Shown here piece after piece: positions 44,028 to 53,677 of a stretch of DNA of 64,000 nucleotides. Location: contig JAFLUA010000002.1 in the NCBI GenBank assembly GCA_022508985.1, positions 1 to 64,000 of the forward strand, in the 5' to 3' direction. The translations under genes were made by a program, and so were the position numbers. Positions within the stretch are counted from its first letter, which is position 1. Every line of letters begins with the position of its first letter. The notes below the pieces were generated by a model. That model worked only from the letters and a program-made list of their open reading frames with translations, was not told the origin of the DNA and searched no databases. This DNA comes from Muribaculaceae bacterium (GTDB lineage Bacteria; Bacteroidota; Bacteroidia; Bacteroidales; Muribaculaceae).

Positions 44028-45200
44028 TTAATATTCTTTTTTCCTAAGTTTCCTTGTCTTGTAATAATCACAAAATCCCTTTATGCCAAAACAAATATCC
44101 GACACAAACAATACGAATGTCAACATTAGTATTGCATAAGAGAAATTTATAACGACGCATTTATCTATGAAATAATGGTAGCCGATTACAATTATCACAT
44201 ATAGTAATAATAGCTGAACGAATCGCAATACAAGAGCTCTAAATCCCGGATAAAGTATCGTATATAGAAATGCGAGAATAAAGCATAATGCAAATGCTAT
44301 TATTGTACTCCAAAAGCTATTTAACGGCTCAAGATAGTTTTCATTCATTATCGTTCCAAGGATATGTGCATGAATCTCTATGCCAGATACTTGGCGCCGA
44401 TGCGGGGTCGCATGCTTATCGCTAAGATTATCAACAGCACCTATTAAAACTACATGATCTCGAATATCTTCTGCATGCAAGCCGAGCTCTTCCCAATATA
44501 CTGTTTTGAAGCGCCTTGACGGATAGTTTATCAGCTCATACTGTCGCTTGTGACTGCGGAGCCTGTTAACAATTGTAGTGTCTACTTGCTCGGCAACAGC
44601 CACTGCAAACGACGGTATTTTCGCCCCCAATGAGTCGGGATAATCGACGCGAAACTCGCGCACGACGCCTCCCGCATACTTTGTAGGCAGGTTAGAAGCC
44701 CCATAGGGGCGATCTTTCATCTGCTCATAAAAGTACGATGTTTCTCCAAGATGAAAAGTCTGTGCATTGCGTGCCTTATCTGCAACGACATCGACTATCA
44801 TCACCATATCGGGCAACGCTTGTATCGAAGATATCAACAGACTATCATTGGCATGCTCCACATCGAACGTTACATCCAGGCCCACAACCTTTGGCTCAAA
44901 GTCAGGCAAGGCCTCGAGTATCACTGCGACATCTTCTCTTGTCGCGCCACTAATATCAAGAATTGTAATGTTGCGGTCGACAGCACGGACAGACCTACTA
45001 TCGGCTACAATATTATAAAAATCGGTTATATCAAAATCGCTTTTATCGTTTGTTGAAACCAAAGTGGCAACCGATACTGAAAATGGTTGCATCAACACAA
45101 ACGAAAGACCCCACGCCAAGGCTGTGATAGCAAGGGCTATTCCAACCTTAGTCAGACAACATATCCAAATGGGGGGGGTATTTTTAATCCTGATACTCAA
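44028..45200 (-). CDS. CHASE2-domain membrane protein without an output domain (TTG start)
   Basis: 390 residues. One N-terminal membrane helix (about 17-38) is followed by an extracytoplasmic CHASE2 domain (about 75-290; RNITILDISGATREDVAVIL, PKVVGLDVTFD, VVREFRVDY, VVLIGAVDN, VSGIEIHAHILGTIM are typical). Three membrane helices follow (301-323, 329-352, 356-378). The cytoplasmic tail is only about 12 residues, basic (KTRKLRKKEY), so it has no kinase, cyclase or phosphodiesterase. CHASE2 is normally the sensor part of such enzymes. The only start codon in frame is TTG at 45200; no ATG or GTG lies between the -7 box (45264-45271) and codon 36. Codons 8-10 carry a run of eight C bases, a possible slipped-strand site. 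First gene of the cluster. Confidence 0.72.
   Translation of the reverse strand: MSIRIKNTPPIWICCLTKVGIALAITALAWGLSFVLMQPFSVSVATLVSTNDKSDFDITDFYNIVADSRSVRAVDRNITILDISGATREDVAVILEALPDFEPKVVGLDVTFDVEHANDSLLISSIQALPDMVMIVDVVADKARNAQTFHLGETSYFYEQMKDRPYGASNLPTKYAGGVVREFRVDYPDSLGAKIPSFAVAVAEQVDTTIVNRLRSHKRQYELINYPSRRFKTVYWEELGLHAEDIRDHVVLIGAVDNLSDKHATPHRRQVSGIEIHAHILGTIMNENYLEPLNSFWSTIIAFALCFILAFLYTILYPGFRALVLRFVQLLLLYVIIVIGYHYFIDKCVVINFSYAILMLTFVLFVSDICFGIKGFCDYYKTRKLRKKEY
45171..45178 (-). repeat. C8 run near the 5' end of the CHASE2 gene
   Basis: Eight C bases on the coding strand (ACC CCC CCC, residues 8-10) within 30 bases of the start. A change by one base would put the reading frame out of register. 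Long G/C runs at this place are the classical form of phase-variable genes, but a run of eight also occurs by chance about once in a window of this size. Confidence 0.5.
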
Positions 45201-45263
45201 CGTGTTATAGGTTGTATTAGGTTTTGTTTTGTAGGTGGAAGCGAGTTAGTTAAATTTTCGGCG

Positions 45264-45271
45264 CAAAGGTA
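45264..45271 (-). promoter_or_regulatory. -7 box of the CHASE2-caspase cluster
   Basis: TACCTTTG on the minus strand, 63 bases before the TTG start. No strict TTTG -33 partner. It is back to back with the box of the plus-strand gene at 45305-45312. Confidence 0.4.
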
Positions 45272-45304
45272 ATAAAAGTTTTAGTTTTTAAGAAATTTTT
45301 TTGC

Positions 45305-45312
45305 TACCTTTG
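45305..45312 (+). promoter_or_regulatory. -7 box of the EEP-family gene
   Basis: TACCTTTG, divergent from the cluster promoter. The ATG is 39 bases downstream. The -33 position holds only a weak TTAG. Confidence 0.4.
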
Positions 45313-45351
45313 CGAGCAAATAATTGTAAAGGCAGTCAGGCCGTTTTAATC

Positions 45352-46407
45352 ATGAAAAGAAACTTTTTGTTAGCTATCGTAGCAATGGTATTGTCGACAG
45401 TTTTGTCGGTAGGTGTAAGCGCACAAAAAACCGAGCGCAAAGTGCAAGTTGCCGGCATCGCATTTTACAACTGGGAAAACCTTTTCGACACGATACCCAA
45501 CAATCCCGAGGGGCGCGATGTCGAATTTACGCCCAATGGGCCTCGCCAATGGGACGGCCGCAAGTATTGGGAGAAGGTTGGCAATCTGGCTTATGCCATA
45601 TCGCAATTTGCTACAAAGACCACACCCATCGGGCCGGCCATTGTAGGAGTGTCGGAAATTGAGAACCGCTCTGTGATGGAAGATGTTGCCAACCACGAGT
45701 ACCTCAAGAAATGGAACCTTCAAGTAATACACCACGATTCGCCCGATGCCCGCGGCGTTGACGTGGGCATGCTTTATAACCCACGCTATTTTAAGCCCGA
45801 AAACGTGACCAACCATCGTCTCACTGCCGTTCCGTTCCGCACGCGCGACCAAATGTGCGTCGTAGGATCGCTTATGGGCCAACGCATTGCTGTGATTGTA
45901 AATCACTGGCCGTCGCGTATCGGTGGACAGGAGCAATCGGAGCCTAATCGTGTCGCCGCTGCCGAATTGTCGAAAAGCATTGCCGACTCGCTGTGGCGCA
46001 TCGACCCGAATATCGGCGTTATCATCATGGGCGACCTTAACGATGACCCGCACGACAAATCGTGCGCCAAGGTAATAGGCGCCAAGAAAAGTCCTAAAGG
46101 CGTCGAAGAGCATGGTTTCTTCAATCCCTTCTGGAGCAAACTCGATAGCGGCGTGGGCACACTCGCTTACAAGAGTGCTTGGAACCTTTTCGACCAGATA
46201 ATACTCTCGGGCAACCTCGTAAACACCGGCACCGACACAAACTGGACTTTCTACGAAGCCAAAGTTCTTAATTTTGATTTCCTTAAAGACACCGAGGGTA
46301 CTCGCGTAGGATACCCCAAGCGCACCTACTCTGCCGGCTCATACCTCGGTGGGTATTCCGACCACTTCCCTACCGAAGTGTTCCTGCGCCGATATGTAGA
46401 AAAATAA
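45352..46407 (+). CDS. Exported endonuclease/exonuclease/phosphatase (EEP) family protein
   Basis: 351 residues from the ATG at 45352 (MKRNFLLAIVAMV, signal peptide to about 25). An earlier non-ATG start would add a leader with no sense. EEP motifs are visible in order: FYNWENLFD (Asn), EIENRSVMEDV (metal Glu), VDVGMLYNP, VNHWPSR (His), IIMGDLNDDP (Asp/Asn) and YSDHFPTEV (Asp-His), so the catalytic site looks intact. Family members hydrolyse phosphodiesters in DNA, RNA or sugars and lipids. An exported form suggests use of nucleic acid or phospho-esters outside the cell. It lies divergent from the CHASE2 cluster and is followed after 37 bases by a T9SS-type protein gene on the same strand. 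Confidence 0.9.
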   Translation: MKRNFLLAIVAMVLSTVLSVGVSAQKTERKVQVAGIAFYNWENLFDTIPNNPEGRDVEFTPNGPRQWDGRKYWEKVGNLAYAISQFATKTTPIGPAIVGVSEIENRSVMEDVANHEYLKKWNLQVIHHDSPDARGVDVGMLYNPRYFKPENVTNHRLTAVPFRTRDQMCVVGSLMGQRIAVIVNHWPSRIGGQEQSEPNRVAAAELSKSIADSLWRIDPNIGVIIMGDLNDDPHDKSCAKVIGAKKSPKGVEEHGFFNPFWSKLDSGVGTLAYKSAWNLFDQIILSGNLVNTGTDTNWTFYEAKVLNFDFLKDTEGTRVGYPKRTYSAGSYLGGYSDHFPTEVFLRRYVEK

Positions 46408-46444
46408 CATTGAGAAATAATTAACCTTAATACCAAATTCTTTT

Positions 46445-48901
46445 ATGAAAAAACTTTTACTTTCTTTTGTTGCCCTTATCGGTTTAAGCAGCCTCGCTTT
46501 TGCCGAAAGCGTAACGTTTGACTTTACCCAAAACGACTATGGATTAGATCGTTGGGACAATGACAAAGGAACCGGCGGTTATCTTGAAGATGGCCAGACT
46601 ATAGAATCGGGCGATGTAACTATCACATTCCATGGCGGATGGCGCCTTTGGACCGATGGTATCCGCGAATATTACAAAAATGGCGCATCGTTTACAGTGA
46701 CAGCCGACGGCGAAAGCGTTACCGGCGTTACTCTCGATGTCGTTTCAGGTGCTACCTTCAAAGTTGAAGGATATAACAACGGTGCCAACATCACATCATG
46801 GACCGGCTCGGAAGCTTCTGTAACTTTTGTTACGACAGCTACCGCTAACAAAGCCGTTAAAACTATCACAGTATATTACGGCGAAGGAACACCCGATATT
46901 CCCGACACTCCCGAAACACCGGCAGCTCCCGAAGGCGTAATTACCGTTACCGAAGCGCTTGCTATCATTGCGTCGAACAATATCCCCACCGATGCAGTGC
47001 AGGTTAAAGGTATAATCTCAACTATTGAAGAAGTTAGTCCTAATTACGGCAACGCCACTTTCGATATCGTTGACAAAGCCGGCGACACTAACGCCTTGAA
47101 AATTTTCCGCACAAAATGGTTTGATGGCCAAAACTTCACATCGGAAAACCAAATTGGCGTTGGCGCCGAAGTTGTGGTTGAAGGCGTGCTCCAAAACTAT
47201 AATGGCACTCCCGAGATTACCACGGGCAAAATTATAAGCTATAACGGTGAAACATCTAGTGAAACTCCCGAGACTCCCGACGATCCTAAAGATCCCGACA
47301 CCCCATCAGAATCGACAGCGCTCAACGTTAACGACGCTGAAGACATCGTCGGTACTTTTAACGAAGAAAAGCTCAAAGATGATGGCTCTGTTCAACAAGC
47401 TGCCAACTATCAGCCGCTACAATCATTTATGCTCGGTGGCTACACCTTCGAATTCTCTACTACAAGCACAACCGCCTCGCAAATGCCGGCATACTATTAT
47501 GCTACGTCGACAAATGCCAATCAACAGAAGACGGTTCGCATCTATAGCGGTACAACAATGAAAATCACAGCTCCCGAAGGCGTTAATATGACCAAGGTTG
47601 AATTCACAGGCTCTAATCTCGGAAACAATGCAGCATTTACCGTTGATAAAGGCTCGTGGACAACACAGAATAACGCCGTATGGACAGGCTCGGCTAACTC
47701 ATTCTCTGTAACAGCCAATGCCACTTGGCGCATGTCGGAACTCGTTGTTTACACCGGCGAAGGCGGTGAAACACCCGAAAACCCCGACGAAACAACCGTT
47801 ATTTTTAGCGAAACATTCGGCACAAGCCTTGGCGACTTCACTATCGAAGACAAAGTGATTCCCGAAGAATTGACCTACGTTTGGTCGTTTGCCGCTAACT
47901 ACGGCGCTAAAGCGTCGGCTTTTTACAACAGCACCAACTACGCAACAGAAAGCTGGCTCATCTCGCCCGTTATCGACTTGAGCACTTTCACCGACCTTAC
48001 CCTTTCGTTTGACCACGCCACCAACTACTTCGAAGACGCCACAACAGCTACCGGCGTTTACGTCCGTGAAGAAAACGGCGAATGGACTGCCCTCACTGCT
48101 ACTTATCCCGAGACACAAAGCTGGACTTTTGTCAACTCTGGTCTTATCGACATCGACAAATACCAAGGCAAGAAAATACAGCTCGGATTCAAATATACAT
48201 CTACCGACACTAAAGCCGGCACATGGGAAATTAAAAACGTGCTTGTGAAAGGCGAAGGTGAAGGCGAAGTCGACGTTCCGGTTCAACCCGCTACCGAACA
48301 ATATGCAAAAGTTACTGAAATAGTAGCCGGCAAATCATACGTATTCGCAGCCGACGGCAAACTCTGCTCTGCTGTAGCTCCGAGCCTCACATACGGACGT
48401 TGGACACTCGTTGACGCTACTTTCACCGACAACGAAGTCGCTTCTGCTCCCGCTAATGCTGTCCTCATCACTGAAGGCGACGACGGCTATCTCCTACAAG
48501 ATGCCGACGGACGTTACATCGCAATGGACTCAGGCCACACCACCACCTTCCAGATTTTCACCGAAATCAACGAAGGTTGCTACTGGCTCATCGACTTTGA
48601 AGAGACGGGCGAAGTTGTTATCTCAAACAACCTCACCGGTGCCGTTGTATGCCAAAGCGTTGGTGCTAATGGCACATTCTACACCAACGTTGCACCTGCA
48701 ATCCTCACTGCCGAATCTGTTTATAACCTCCCCACTATCTACATGAAGAAAGCAGAATCGGGCATCGCCAACATTATAAGCAGCGATGAAAACGCTCCCG
48801 TTGAATACTTCAACCTCCAGGGCGTTCGCGTTGCTAACCCCGAAAACGGCCTGTATATCCGCCGTCAAGGCAACACCGTAACAAAAGTTATCGTGAAATA
48901 A
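46445..48901 (+). CDS. T9SS-type exported protein with OB-fold and choice-of-anchor J domains
   Basis: 818 residues, signal peptide to about 20 (LSSLAFAES). Domains in order: a beta-rich domain (22-135, FTQNDYGLDRWDND); a Pro-linker; an OB-fold DUF5689/DUF6359-like domain (160-270, VQVKGIISTIEEV, IGVGAEVVVEGVLQNYNG); a second Pro-linker; a domain like the first (about 295-435); a choice-of-anchor J domain (450-605, ATESWLISPVIDL, YQGKKIQLGFKYTS); a small beta domain (615-750); and the tail YFNLQGVRV...NGLYIRRQGNTVTKVIVK. OB-folds of this kind accompany exported nucleases, as with the gene 37 bases upstream, so the two may be one unit. It has no catalytic motif. A strong terminator follows. 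Confidence 0.78.
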   Translation: MKKLLLSFVALIGLSSLAFAESVTFDFTQNDYGLDRWDNDKGTGGYLEDGQTIESGDVTITFHGGWRLWTDGIREYYKNGASFTVTADGESVTGVTLDVVSGATFKVEGYNNGANITSWTGSEASVTFVTTATANKAVKTITVYYGEGTPDIPDTPETPAAPEGVITVTEALAIIASNNIPTDAVQVKGIISTIEEVSPNYGNATFDIVDKAGDTNALKIFRTKWFDGQNFTSENQIGVGAEVVVEGVLQNYNGTPEITTGKIISYNGETSSETPETPDDPKDPDTPSESTALNVNDAEDIVGTFNEEKLKDDGSVQQAANYQPLQSFMLGGYTFEFSTTSTTASQMPAYYYATSTNANQQKTVRIYSGTTMKITAPEGVNMTKVEFTGSNLGNNAAFTVDKGSWTTQNNAVWTGSANSFSVTANATWRMSELVVYTGEGGETPENPDETTVIFSETFGTSLGDFTIEDKVIPEELTYVWSFAANYGAKASAFYNSTNYATESWLISPVIDLSTFTDLTLSFDHATNYFEDATTATGVYVREENGEWTALTATYPETQSWTFVNSGLIDIDKYQGKKIQLGFKYTSTDTKAGTWEIKNVLVKGEGEGEVDVPVQPATEQYAKVTEIVAGKSYVFAADGKLCSAVAPSLTYGRWTLVDATFTDNEVASAPANAVLITEGDDGYLLQDADGRYIAMDSGHTTTFQIFTEINEGCYWLIDFEETGEVVISNNLTGAVVCQSVGANGTFYTNVAPAILTAESVYNLPTIYMKKAESGIANIISSDENAPVEYFNLQGVRVANPENGLYIRRQGNTVTKVIVK

Positions 48902-48917
48902 ATAACTATACTTTAGC

Positions 48918-48955
48918 AAAAAACCGCGCCTCATTCCCGAGTGCGCGGTTTTTTT
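48918..48955 (+). terminator. Intrinsic terminator after the T9SS-type protein gene
   Basis: Stem AAAAAACCGCGC / GCGCGGTTTTTT with a 13-base loop, followed by T. It is almost symmetric and may work on both strands. Confidence 0.85.
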
Positions 48956-49074
48956 GCCTGATAATTTCTGGGATAAAAGTAAAACCGAAATTGGCAATAA
49001 TGAATCTCAAAATTTCTGAACTGCTTAGTTGTATACCTTATACATACGTAATTTGGGGCGAATTAATAATGCTC

Positions 49075-49782
49075 TCAAGGTTGAAATTTATTACAACTAT
49101 TGCCCGGTTCTACATATTTGTTTCTATAATAGCAGTAGCCATCTGAATAGGATCGACAACTGTCACAGCGCGATGGTGTTCTCGCCATAAGGAATATTAC
49201 GACAATAAAAAGCAGAATATATTGCATGCATATAAATAATATACCGCATGCCATTACTGCAAATACTATTGTTGATAGGACAGCATATAAAATGTTCCCT
49301 TTATTTTTTATTGCAGAGTATATGCTATATAATAAAATGTATGCCACGCAGATACCATAAACTAAAAGCACGTACTCAACATATTTTTCTTTACATATTT
49401 CTGCAATAATAAACGCTACAATAGCAATAATTGTAACAATCGTAAAAGACCTATACTTATTCGTGAAATTACCATAATCCGACAATTTGTCTACCACCAA
49501 CATAGTATAACCATATTGAAAAAAAACGACACCGAGTAATACCACAAAAACCAACAATCCAAAAAAGAACTGACTCCAGGAGTCTAATATACTTGTTGGG
49601 TCATAATCATTCACCAATTTGCCATATATTTCAGCAGCTCCAACTGCTATTAGCAGCAAGCTAACAACCAGGACGTTCACGCCATTCTTTTCAGCGAAAT
49701 GCGTAATCAACAACAATACTGCTGCGACTATAAACATTACATTTGACTGAGAACTTACAAACGTATTAAAGGCTTCTATCAT
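49075..49782 (-). CDS. Polytopic membrane protein with Cys-rich tail, unrecognised
   Basis: 235 residues with about six to seven hydrophobic segments from residue 12 to 200. The last 30 residues are polar, with the Cys pattern CDSCRSYSDGYCYYRNKYVE then C, that is four Cys spaced like a small zinc-binding knuckle or an iron-sulfur site. The gene is AT-rich and unlike its neighbours, with rare codons such as ATA frequent, so it may be acquired. No promoter box is seen upstream. It is followed on the left by the convergent T9SS gene. I cannot name a family. Confidence 0.6.
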   Translation of the reverse strand: MIEAFNTFVSSQSNVMFIVAAVLLLITHFAEKNGVNVLVVSLLLIAVGAAEIYGKLVNDYDPTSILDSWSQFFFGLLVFVVLLGVVFFQYGYTMLVVDKLSDYGNFTNKYRSFTIVTIIAIVAFIIAEICKEKYVEYVLLVYGICVAYILLYSIYSAIKNKGNILYAVLSTIVFAVMACGILFICMQYILLFIVVIFLMARTPSRCDSCRSYSDGYCYYRNKYVEPGNSCNKFQP

Positions 49783-49977
49783 AATTACTCTTTTAGAGAG
49801 AATGCAATAGCGAGTATACCAATGAATTTAACAGATGTCTTAGTCTTAGTATTTATAGTTATTAAAAAAGTCAAGTCAAAACCGTTATTATACTCTATGT
49901 CTTTATCAATCTACCGACCGACGCTGCAAATGTAACAAGAATATTTGAATTACGCCTTATCCTGGTCATACACAACA

Positions 49978-50008
49978 AGGGCCGACACCTGTTGAAAGAG
50001 TCGGCCCT
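49978..50008 (-). terminator. Terminator-like hairpin after the zinc-ribbon gene
   Basis: A 9-bp stem AGGGCCGAC / GTCGGCCCT with a 13-base loop, 22 bases after the stop on the minus strand. The following bases (TGTTGTGTAT) are only moderately U-rich. Confidence 0.55.
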
Positions 50009-50029
50009 CAAGATGTATTTTATAAACGT

Positions 50030-50791
50030 TTAGTCTACTGTAGCGGCGAGGTCGGGGTCTATCATAATGCGGCCACAGTACTCGCATACAATAATTTTTT
50101 TGCGACTCTTGATTTCAATCTGCTTTTGCGGCGGGATACGATTGAAGCAACCGCCACAAGCGTTACGGTCGAGCATTACGATGCCAAGGCCGTTGCGTGC
50201 TTTATCACGAATACGCTTGAAAGCAGCGAGAGTACGCTCATCAACTTCGGGCTCGAGCTCTTTCGATTTCATGAAGAGAGCTTCTTCTTCGGCGCGAGTC
50301 TCGCTAACGAGATTATCGAGATCGGCCTTCTTTTCTTCGAGAATTTGGCTTTGGTCGTTTATAGTGGCTTGAGTCGACTCTATTTCAGCTTTTTTATTGT
50401 CGATTTGGCGCTCGTAGTCGCGGATATTTTTCTCGCTGAGTTCTATTTCGAGAGTCTCGTATTCAATTTCTTTATTGAGGCTATCGAACTCATGGTTATT
50501 TCTAACATTGTCGAGTTGTTGTTTATAGCGCTCAATGAGGAGCTTTTTGTTCTCGATTTTGTTTTTCTCCATACCAAGCTTGCCGCTTAGCTCGTCGATT
50601 TCACTCTGGAAACGCTCGATGCGTGAGTTAAGACCTGTAATAGTGTCAGAAAGGTCTTTAACCTCCTGAGGTAGCTCGCCACGGATAGCGCGGATACGAC
50701 GGATATCGGTGTGGATGAGCTGAAGCTTATAAAGAGTCTTCAAGCGATCTTCAACCGTACGCGGAGCTTCTGTTTTTACTTTTTTAGCCAT
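50030..50791 (-). CDS. Zinc-ribbon coiled-coil protein (C4-type, DUF164-like)
   Basis: 253 residues. A long helical coiled coil covers about residues 35-180 (heptads rich in Glu, Lys and Leu). The C-terminus holds a C4 zinc ribbon with the two CxxC pairs CGGC and CEYC, about 20 residues apart. The family (zf-RING_7/DUF164; structural example CT398) is thought to act in translation or transcription, possibly with nucleic acid. It follows the Nif3-like gene by 18 bases and is the last gene of the M3 peptidase-aspS-nif3 unit. The linkage of Nif3-like and zinc-ribbon genes is common across bacteria. Confidence 0.88.
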   Translation of the reverse strand: MAKKVKTEAPRTVEDRLKTLYKLQLIHTDIRRIRAIRGELPQEVKDLSDTITGLNSRIERFQSEIDELSGKLGMEKNKIENKKLLIERYKQQLDNVRNNHEFDSLNKEIEYETLEIELSEKNIRDYERQIDNKKAEIESTQATINDQSQILEEKKADLDNLVSETRAEEEALFMKSKELEPEVDERTLAAFKRIRDKARNGLGIVMLDRNACGGCFNRIPPQKQIEIKSRKKIIVCEYCGRIMIDPDLAATVD

Positions 50792-50809
50792 AATATGATG
50801 TCCGGGTAG

Positions 50810-51895
50810 TTACAGATATTGTATCGGAAGTACTTCCTCTTCCGAGAAATAGACTGCAAAGTTAGGAAATTTATTTTTAATTAGGTGATAAAAAATATCT
50901 TTTGCACAAATCTCGCTTTCGAAATGGCCTATATCGAAAATCGCCATCGGAGATGAAGCGTTCTCGGCAAAGTCGTGATAACGGATATCGGCACTTATAT
51001 ATGCTTGAGCACCCGAGGCTGCTGCGAGCTTGATAAACTCGCCACCGGCACCGCCACACAACGCTATTCGGCGCAATTTGGCATCAGGGTCGTAGCCACG
51101 ACTGGCGCGCACCGAAGCACAAGCGAAACGCTCCTTAAGCAATGCCAGGAGTTGCGAGCCGCTTATCGGCTCCTCAAAGACGGCAACAAGGCCAAGGCCA
51201 ACGCAGCGGTCGGTGCCGTCGAGCGGTACGATGTCGACCTTCACTTGCTCGCCACCGGGCATATCGCTTAGCGATGCCGACAAAGCCGCCACCGACGATG
51301 CCTTCACTTTTGCGTCGACACGACATAGCGGCGTGTGCGACAATACGTTTTCGGGAAAATCGGCCGACATGGCAGCATTGGCCGCTTCTGAATCGATATC
51401 GAAATAGTCGCAACGCAAAGCGTCGCTATCAAGGAGTATCAGCCGCACATCTTGCGCCATTTGACGCGGACATGTTACGACCATCGATACAACAGGTACC
51501 TTTACCGGCGATAATACGCGTACGGGGCTCGCGCCAAGCCTACGGGCCATTTCATAAGAAATGCCACCGATAGTGCTATCAAGTGCCGTATGGCTGGAAT
51601 ATACCGCCACACCGGCACGGATGGCTGCCGCCACCGTCGTCTCTGATATATTGCGCCCGGCAACGCTCTTTAGGCCTTTGAAGATAAGTGGATGGTGCGA
51701 CACCACAAGATTGCACCCGCGTCGCACAGCCTCGGCTATAATTGCAGGCGTTACATCGAGGCACAACAAGATGCCGCTACACTCCCCCTCAGCTTCCGGG
51801 GGAAGACCTACTTGTAGCCCTGAATTATCCCATTGTTCTTGTAGCGACAATGGTGCATATTCCTCAAGAGCCGATATGATATAACTCAGTTTCAC
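50810..51895 (-). CDS. Nif3-like dinuclear metal-centre protein (DUF34)
   Basis: 361 residues. The start is GTG at 51895 and overlaps the aspS stop (GTGA). Typical motifs are [25 protein letters not shown] (metal ligands), YSSHTALDS (metal ligands) and FDIGHFESE near the C-terminus. The middle insert of about 110 residues (130-245) is common in longer bacterial members. The family is a toroidal hexamer with a two-metal site. Its role is proposed to be GTP cyclohydrolase-like or metal insertion, but it is not settled. Translation is coupled to aspS. Confidence 0.9.
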   Translation of the reverse strand: MKLSYIISALEEYAPLSLQEQWDNSGLQVGLPPEAEGECSGILLCLDVTPAIIAEAVRRGCNLVVSHHPLIFKGLKSVAGRNISETTVAAAIRAGVAVYSSHTALDSTIGGISYEMARRLGASPVRVLSPVKVPVVSMVVTCPRQMAQDVRLILLDSDALRCDYFDIDSEAANAAMSADFPENVLSHTPLCRVDAKVKASSVAALSASLSDMPGGEQVKVDIVPLDGTDRCVGLGLVAVFEEPISGSQLLALLKERFACASVRASRGYDPDAKLRRIALCGGAGGEFIKLAAASGAQAYISADIRYHDFAENASSPMAIFDIGHFESEICAKDIFYHLIKNKFPNFAVYFSEEEVLPIQYL

Positions 51896-53655
51896 TTACT
51901 TTCAGGTAGATTTAAAGCCAGATTAAGTTCATCGAGTTGCTTTTGATCAAGTGCTGCGGGAGCATCAAGCATCACATCGCGTCCGCTATTGTTCTTAGGG
52001 AAGGCGATGCAGTCGCGTATACTGTCGAGACCAGCGAAGAGGCTCACCCAGCGGTCGAGGCCATAAGCAAGGCCACCATGAGGAGGTGCGCCATACTTGA
52101 ACGCATTCATCAAGAAGCCAAACTGCTCTTGTGCTTTCTCGGGTGTAAAGCCAAGTATTTCAAACATCTTAGCTTGTAACTCGCTATCGTGAATACGGAT
52201 AGAGCCGCCACCTACTTCCACGCCATTTATAACCATGTCGTAGGCATCTGCACGCACTATAGCCGGGTCGGTGTCGAGCAATGCGATGTCTTCATCTTTA
52301 GGATGAGTAAACGGATGGTGCATAGCCATCAGACGCTGCTCCTCATCGCTCCACTCAAACATCGGGAAATCAACCACCCAGAGGCACACAAATTTGTCTT
52401 TATCGCGCAAGCCCAACTGGCGGCCCATCTCGAGGCGCAATTCACACAACTGCTTGCGTGTGCGCATAGCATCGTCGCCACTGAGAATCAATATAAGGTC
52501 TCCCGGCTCGGCGTTCATAGCCTTGCGTAGCTCTTGCAATACTTCTTGAGTATAAAATTTATCAACACTCGATTTTACGTTTCCGTCTTCTTCTACGCGG
52601 GCATATACCATGCCTTTGGCACCAATCTGAGGACGCTTGACATATTCTGTGAGAGCATCGAGTTGTTTACGGGTATACGTTGCAGCACCTTTAGCGCAGA
52701 TGCCACCGATATATTCCGCATTGTCAAATACGCTGAAGCCATAACCTTTGAGCACGTCCATAAGCTCAACAAAGCGCATATCGAAACGTAGGTCGGGCTT
52801 ATCACTTCCATAGTATTTCATGGCATCGGCCCACGGCATACGCAAGAACGGCTCCTTAAGCTCTATGCCACGTATCTCTTTGAACAAGTGCTTGGCCATG
52901 CCTTCAAAGAGTTCAATCACATCGTCTTGCTCGATGAAACTCATTTCACAGTCGATCTGTGTGAATTCGGGCTGACGGTCGGCACGGAGGTCTTCGTCGC
53001 GGAAGCACTTCACAATCTGGAAGTAGCGATCCATGCCCGACACCATAAGCAACTGCTTCAATGTCTGCGGCGACTGCGGTAGAGCATAGAACTGACCGGG
53101 ATTCATACGCGAAGGCACAACAAAGTCGCGGGCACCTTCGGGCGTAGAGCCAACAAGCATCGGTGTCTCTATTTCAAGGAAGCCTTTGCTATCAAGATAG
53201 CGACGCACTTCCATCGTCATCTTATGGCGCAACTCCAAGTTGCGGCGCACTGGTGTGCGACGTAAATCGAGATAGCGGTAGCGCATACGTATATCGTCGC
53301 CACCATCGCTCTCATCTTCGATGGTAAACGGGGGCACCTCGCTCGGATTGAGTATATTGAGGCGGTCGGCTATAATCTCTATATCACCGGTGGGCAACGA
53401 CGCATTTTTTGCAGTACGCTCTGCCACCTTGCCGGTAACTTGTATCACAAACTCGCGGCCAAGGTGGTTGGCGGCATTTGTGAGCTCGGCATCATGTTCT
53501 ACATTAAATACGACCTGAGTTATACCATAGCGGTCGCGCAAATCAACAAAAGTCATGCCGCCCATTTTGCGGACACGCTGCACCCAGCCCGCAAGTGTTA
53601 CCTCTCGGCCGGCATCGGCGATACGTAGTTCGCCGCATGTATTGCTTCTGAACAT
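51892..53655 (-). CDS. aspS: Aspartate-tRNA ligase (AspS)
   Basis: 587 residues, bacterial-type AspRS. It shows the N-terminal anticodon-binding OB-fold (about 1-110; [20 protein letters not shown]), the class II motif 2 ([20 protein letters not shown]) and motif 3 ([15 protein letters not shown]), with the bacterial GAD insertion between (about 285-420). Motif 1 lies near residue 160 ([21 protein letters not shown]). Length and order match the family. It lies 22 bases after the M3 peptidase stop and shares its stop region with the Nif3-like start, so the genes form one unit. Confidence 0.97.
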   Translation of the reverse strand: MFRSNTCGELRIADAGREVTLAGWVQRVRKMGGMTFVDLRDRYGITQVVFNVEHDAELTNAANHLGREFVIQVTGKVAERTAKNASLPTGDIEIIADRLNILNPSEVPPFTIEDESDGGDDIRMRYRYLDLRRTPVRRNLELRHKMTMEVRRYLDSKGFLEIETPMLVGSTPEGARDFVVPSRMNPGQFYALPQSPQTLKQLLMVSGMDRYFQIVKCFRDEDLRADRQPEFTQIDCEMSFIEQDDVIELFEGMAKHLFKEIRGIELKEPFLRMPWADAMKYYGSDKPDLRFDMRFVELMDVLKGYGFSVFDNAEYIGGICAKGAATYTRKQLDALTEYVKRPQIGAKGMVYARVEEDGNVKSSVDKFYTQEVLQELRKAMNAEPGDLILILSGDDAMRTRKQLCELRLEMGRQLGLRDKDKFVCLWVVDFPMFEWSDEEQRLMAMHHPFTHPKDEDIALLDTDPAIVRADAYDMVINGVEVGGGSIRIHDSELQAKMFEILGFTPEKAQEQFGFLMNAFKYGAPPHGGLAYGLDRWVSLFAGLDSIRDCIAFPKNNSGRDVMLDAPAALDQKQLDELNLALNLPESK

Positions 53656-53677
53656 TTGTTCTAAGGTTTAATGGGTT

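Noticed and set aside
35318-45200. Known toxin-antitoxin or CBASS/gasdermin-type defence system
   Set aside because: No nucleotidyltransferase, gasdermin-like or toxin gene is present, and the proteins have export signals. I therefore did not assign it to a named defence class.
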